Part shown: in pieces, positions 6,007 through 7,536 of the stretch
How the letters are laid out: each line of letters opens with the position of its first letter
Position numbering within the stretch: position 1 is the stretch's first letter
Source: CAVXAE01 sp044225565
Lineage (GTDB): Bacteria; Pseudomonadota; Gammaproteobacteria; Steroidobacterales; Steroidobacteraceae
Direction of reading: 5' to 3'
NCBI GenBank assembly: GCA_044225565.1
Contig: JBGAIL010000218.1
Coordinates: 1-7,536, forward strand
Length of the DNA: 7,536 nucleotides
The notes under the pieces: model-generated
The model's input: the letters and a program-made list of their open reading frames with translations, nothing else
What the model was told of the DNA's origin: nothing
The model's database searches: none
Position numbers and translations under genes: made by a program

Positions 6007-7536
6007 ATGCGTAGCAGAGTCTGGCCAGCCACCCTGGCGGGTTTCTCGATGTGCACGGCGCTCGCCGGCTTTTCCATCACCATCGGCACGACGGCGGATG
6101 CCGCCGCGCCGCAACGCGAAGCGGCTGGCGGCGCAGTGAGCGACCGGGAAGTGAACTTCGATATTCCCGCGCAGCCCCTGGCCGGCGCGCTGATCGCATT
6201 CTCCGCGCAGACCGGCCTTCAGGTGCTGACCTCGGGCACGACGCTGCCGAGCGGAGACACGAGCGCCATCACCGGGCGTTTCACCATCACGCGGGCCCTG
6301 AGCGCACTGCTCGACGGAACGGGCTTGCAATACCGCACCGTCAGCGATACGACGATCACGCTCGTGCCGTCGGGCCGTCCGCTGCAAGGCAACGAGGCGC
6401 CGGTATCCGGCGATCTGCATCTTGCTCAGTCCGATGCGGAGAAATCGCAATCCGGCGTGGAAGAAGTGGTGGTCTACTCCGAGCGCACCGGCTATGCGGC
6501 CACGGATGCGTCCGGTGCGACCAAGACCGACACGCCGATCATCGAGACGCCGCAGTCCATCTCCATCGTCACGCGCAACCAGCTCGATGATCGAGGCGTG
6601 AACAGTCTCACGGACGCATTGCACTACGCGGCGGGCGTGCGCACCGACGAGGCGAGCGGTGCCGGCGTGACGCAGGACAATTTCTACGTGCGCGGCTTCA
6701 GCGAATCCGGCGTCGGCTCGTATGTGGACGGGCTGCGCCAGTCGTATGAGCCGATCAATGGTGCGGCGAAGATCTATGGCGTCGAGCGCGTCGAGGTGCT
6801 GCGCGGCCCGAGCTCGGTGCTCTATGGGCAGAACGACCCCGGCGGCCTGGTCAATCTCGTGTCGAAGCGGCCGGGCGAGACGCCGGTGCACCAGGTCGAT
6901 CTCACGCTCGGCCGCTACGATCGCCGCCAGATCGGCGTGGATCATGGTGGCGCCGTGGATGGCGAAGGCAAGCTTCTCTATCGCGGCGTGGGCCTGTTCC
7001 GCGACAGCAATACCGAGACGCGATTCGTTCCGGACGACGCGCTCTACATCGCGCCTTCGCTGCTGTGGAAGCCGGCCGATGCGGTGCGGCTGACGCTGCT
7101 CACGGGATATGAGCGCGACGAATCCCGCTTCAGCTACGGCCTGCCGCCTTTTGGCAGCGTGCTGCCGAACCCGAACGGCGAGCTGCCCTGGGATTTCTTC
7201 GGCGGCGATCCGTCCTATTCGGACAAGAAAGTGCGGCGCTATTGGGCCGGCTACGAATTGCTGGCGCATCTGAAGGGCGCGTGGACGTTCACCCAGAACA
7301 CACGGTACAGCAACATCGACGTCGACGACTATCGACTGGGGCCCAGGGGAAATTACAGCGTGCCGTTCGGCGATCCGCGCTTCGGCAGCGCGCTCGCGGA
7401 AGACGACCGCACGTTGCTTCGGTCCGCGCAGGCCTACCTGTACGGCATCAACATGTTCCAGACGGACAATCATCTCGCCGCGAAATTCGGCGACGACGAC
7501 CTGCAGCAGACCGTTCTGGTCGGGATCGACTACGCG
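6007..7536 (+). CDS. TonB-dependent siderophore-type receptor with STN signalling domain (3' end outside window)
   Basis: The frame is open from ATG 6007 to the window end (510 codons), so the protein is truncated only by the window; full members are usually 750-850 aa. A signal peptide covers about residues 1-32. The STN (secretin/TonB short N-terminal) domain at about 49-121 starts VNFDIPAQPLAGALIAFSAQ and marks a transducing receptor that signals to a FecR protein. A TonB-box-like VEEVVVYSE is at 151-159. The plug at about 172-290 has KTDTPIIETPQSISIVTR, FYVRGF, and the RGPSSVLYGQNDPGG / VNLVSKRPG motifs of ferrisiderophore receptors. Barrel strands begin at about 295. It imports a ligand across the outer membrane with TonB energy. 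The siderophore-type plug suggests a ferric siderophore, but the ligand is not readable, and the adjacent hydrolases raise a peptide ligand as an alternative. Confidence 0.93.
   Translation, partial: MRSRVWPATLAGFSMCTALAGFSITIGTTADAAAPQREAAGGAVSDREVNFDIPAQPLAGALIAFSAQTGLQVLTSGTTLPSGDTSAITGRFTITRALSALLDGTGLQYRTVSDTTITLVPSGRPLQGNEAPVSGDLHLAQSDAEKSQSGVEEVVVYSERTGYAATDASGATKTDTPIIETPQSISIVTRNQLDDRGVNSLTDALHYAAGVRTDEASGAGVTQDNFYVRGFSESGVGSYVDGLRQSYEPINGAAKIYGVERVEVLRGPSSVLYGQNDPGGLVNLVSKRPGETPVHQVDLTLGRYDRRQIGVDHGGAVDGEGKLLYRGVGLFRDSNTETRFVPDDALYIAPSLLWKPADAVRLTLLTGYERDESRFSYGLPPFGSVLPNPNGELPWDFFGGDPSYSDKKVRRYWAGYELLAHLKGAWTFTQNTRYSNIDVDDYRLGPRGNYSVPFGDPRFGSALAEDDRTLLRSAQAYLYGINMFQTDNHLAAKFGDDDLQQTVLVGIDYA

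Noticed and set aside
5860..7473. 537-codon open frame on the minus strand opposite the receptor gene
   Set aside because: The plus-strand frame has clear STN and plug motifs throughout; the antisense frame has low-complexity composition typical of a GC-rich shadow.

Overview
This is a GC-rich window with all genes on the + strand and very tight packing. The organism is probably a gammaproteobacterium of the kind that carries many TonB-dependent receptors with their own FecI/FecR regulators (for example the Steroidobacter/xanthomonad range). That placement is inferred from protein style only; there is no rRNA or other taxonomic marker.

Left half (2-4195): the end of a hydrolase operon. In order it holds the C-terminal tail of an amidohydrolase, a Tat-exported serine hydrolase of the beta-lactamase/S12 type, a membrane-dipeptidase-like (M19) metallopeptidase without a signal peptide, and a Sec-exported D-aminoacylase-like (N-acyl-D-amino-acid deacylase) amidohydrolase. 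The last three genes follow each other with gaps of about 10 bp and good Shine-Dalgarno sites, so they are almost certainly one transcript. S12, M19 and D-aminoacylase families all include enzymes that act on D-amino-acid-containing peptides or N-acyl-D-amino acids.

Middle (4196-4347): a short intergenic region with a 7-bp perfect inverted repeat (possible terminator, no T tract) followed by a putative ECF-type promoter.

Right half (4348-7536): a complete cell-surface signalling cassette. It consists of a FecI-type ECF sigma factor, a FecR-type anti-sigma factor that overlaps it by ATGA, and a TonB-dependent siderophore-type receptor with an N-terminal STN signalling domain, cut by the window end after 510 codons. 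The sequence TTTCCGGTT, then 13 or 14 nt, then CGTCT is present upstream of both the sigma gene and the receptor gene, at nearly the same distance from each start codon (37 and 38 nt). This is the best candidate for the promoter recognised by the sigma factor.

Working model (inference): the receptor imports a peptide-like ligand, possibly a nonribosomal peptide or peptide siderophore with D-residues or an N-acyl cap, and signals through FecR/FecI. The adjacent hydrolases take that ligand apart in the periplasm and cytoplasm. The layout resembles the known lasso-peptide isopeptidase loci paired with FecI/FecR/TonB receptors, but uses a different enzyme set. Two of the metal enzymes carry substitutions at expected metal-ligand positions.
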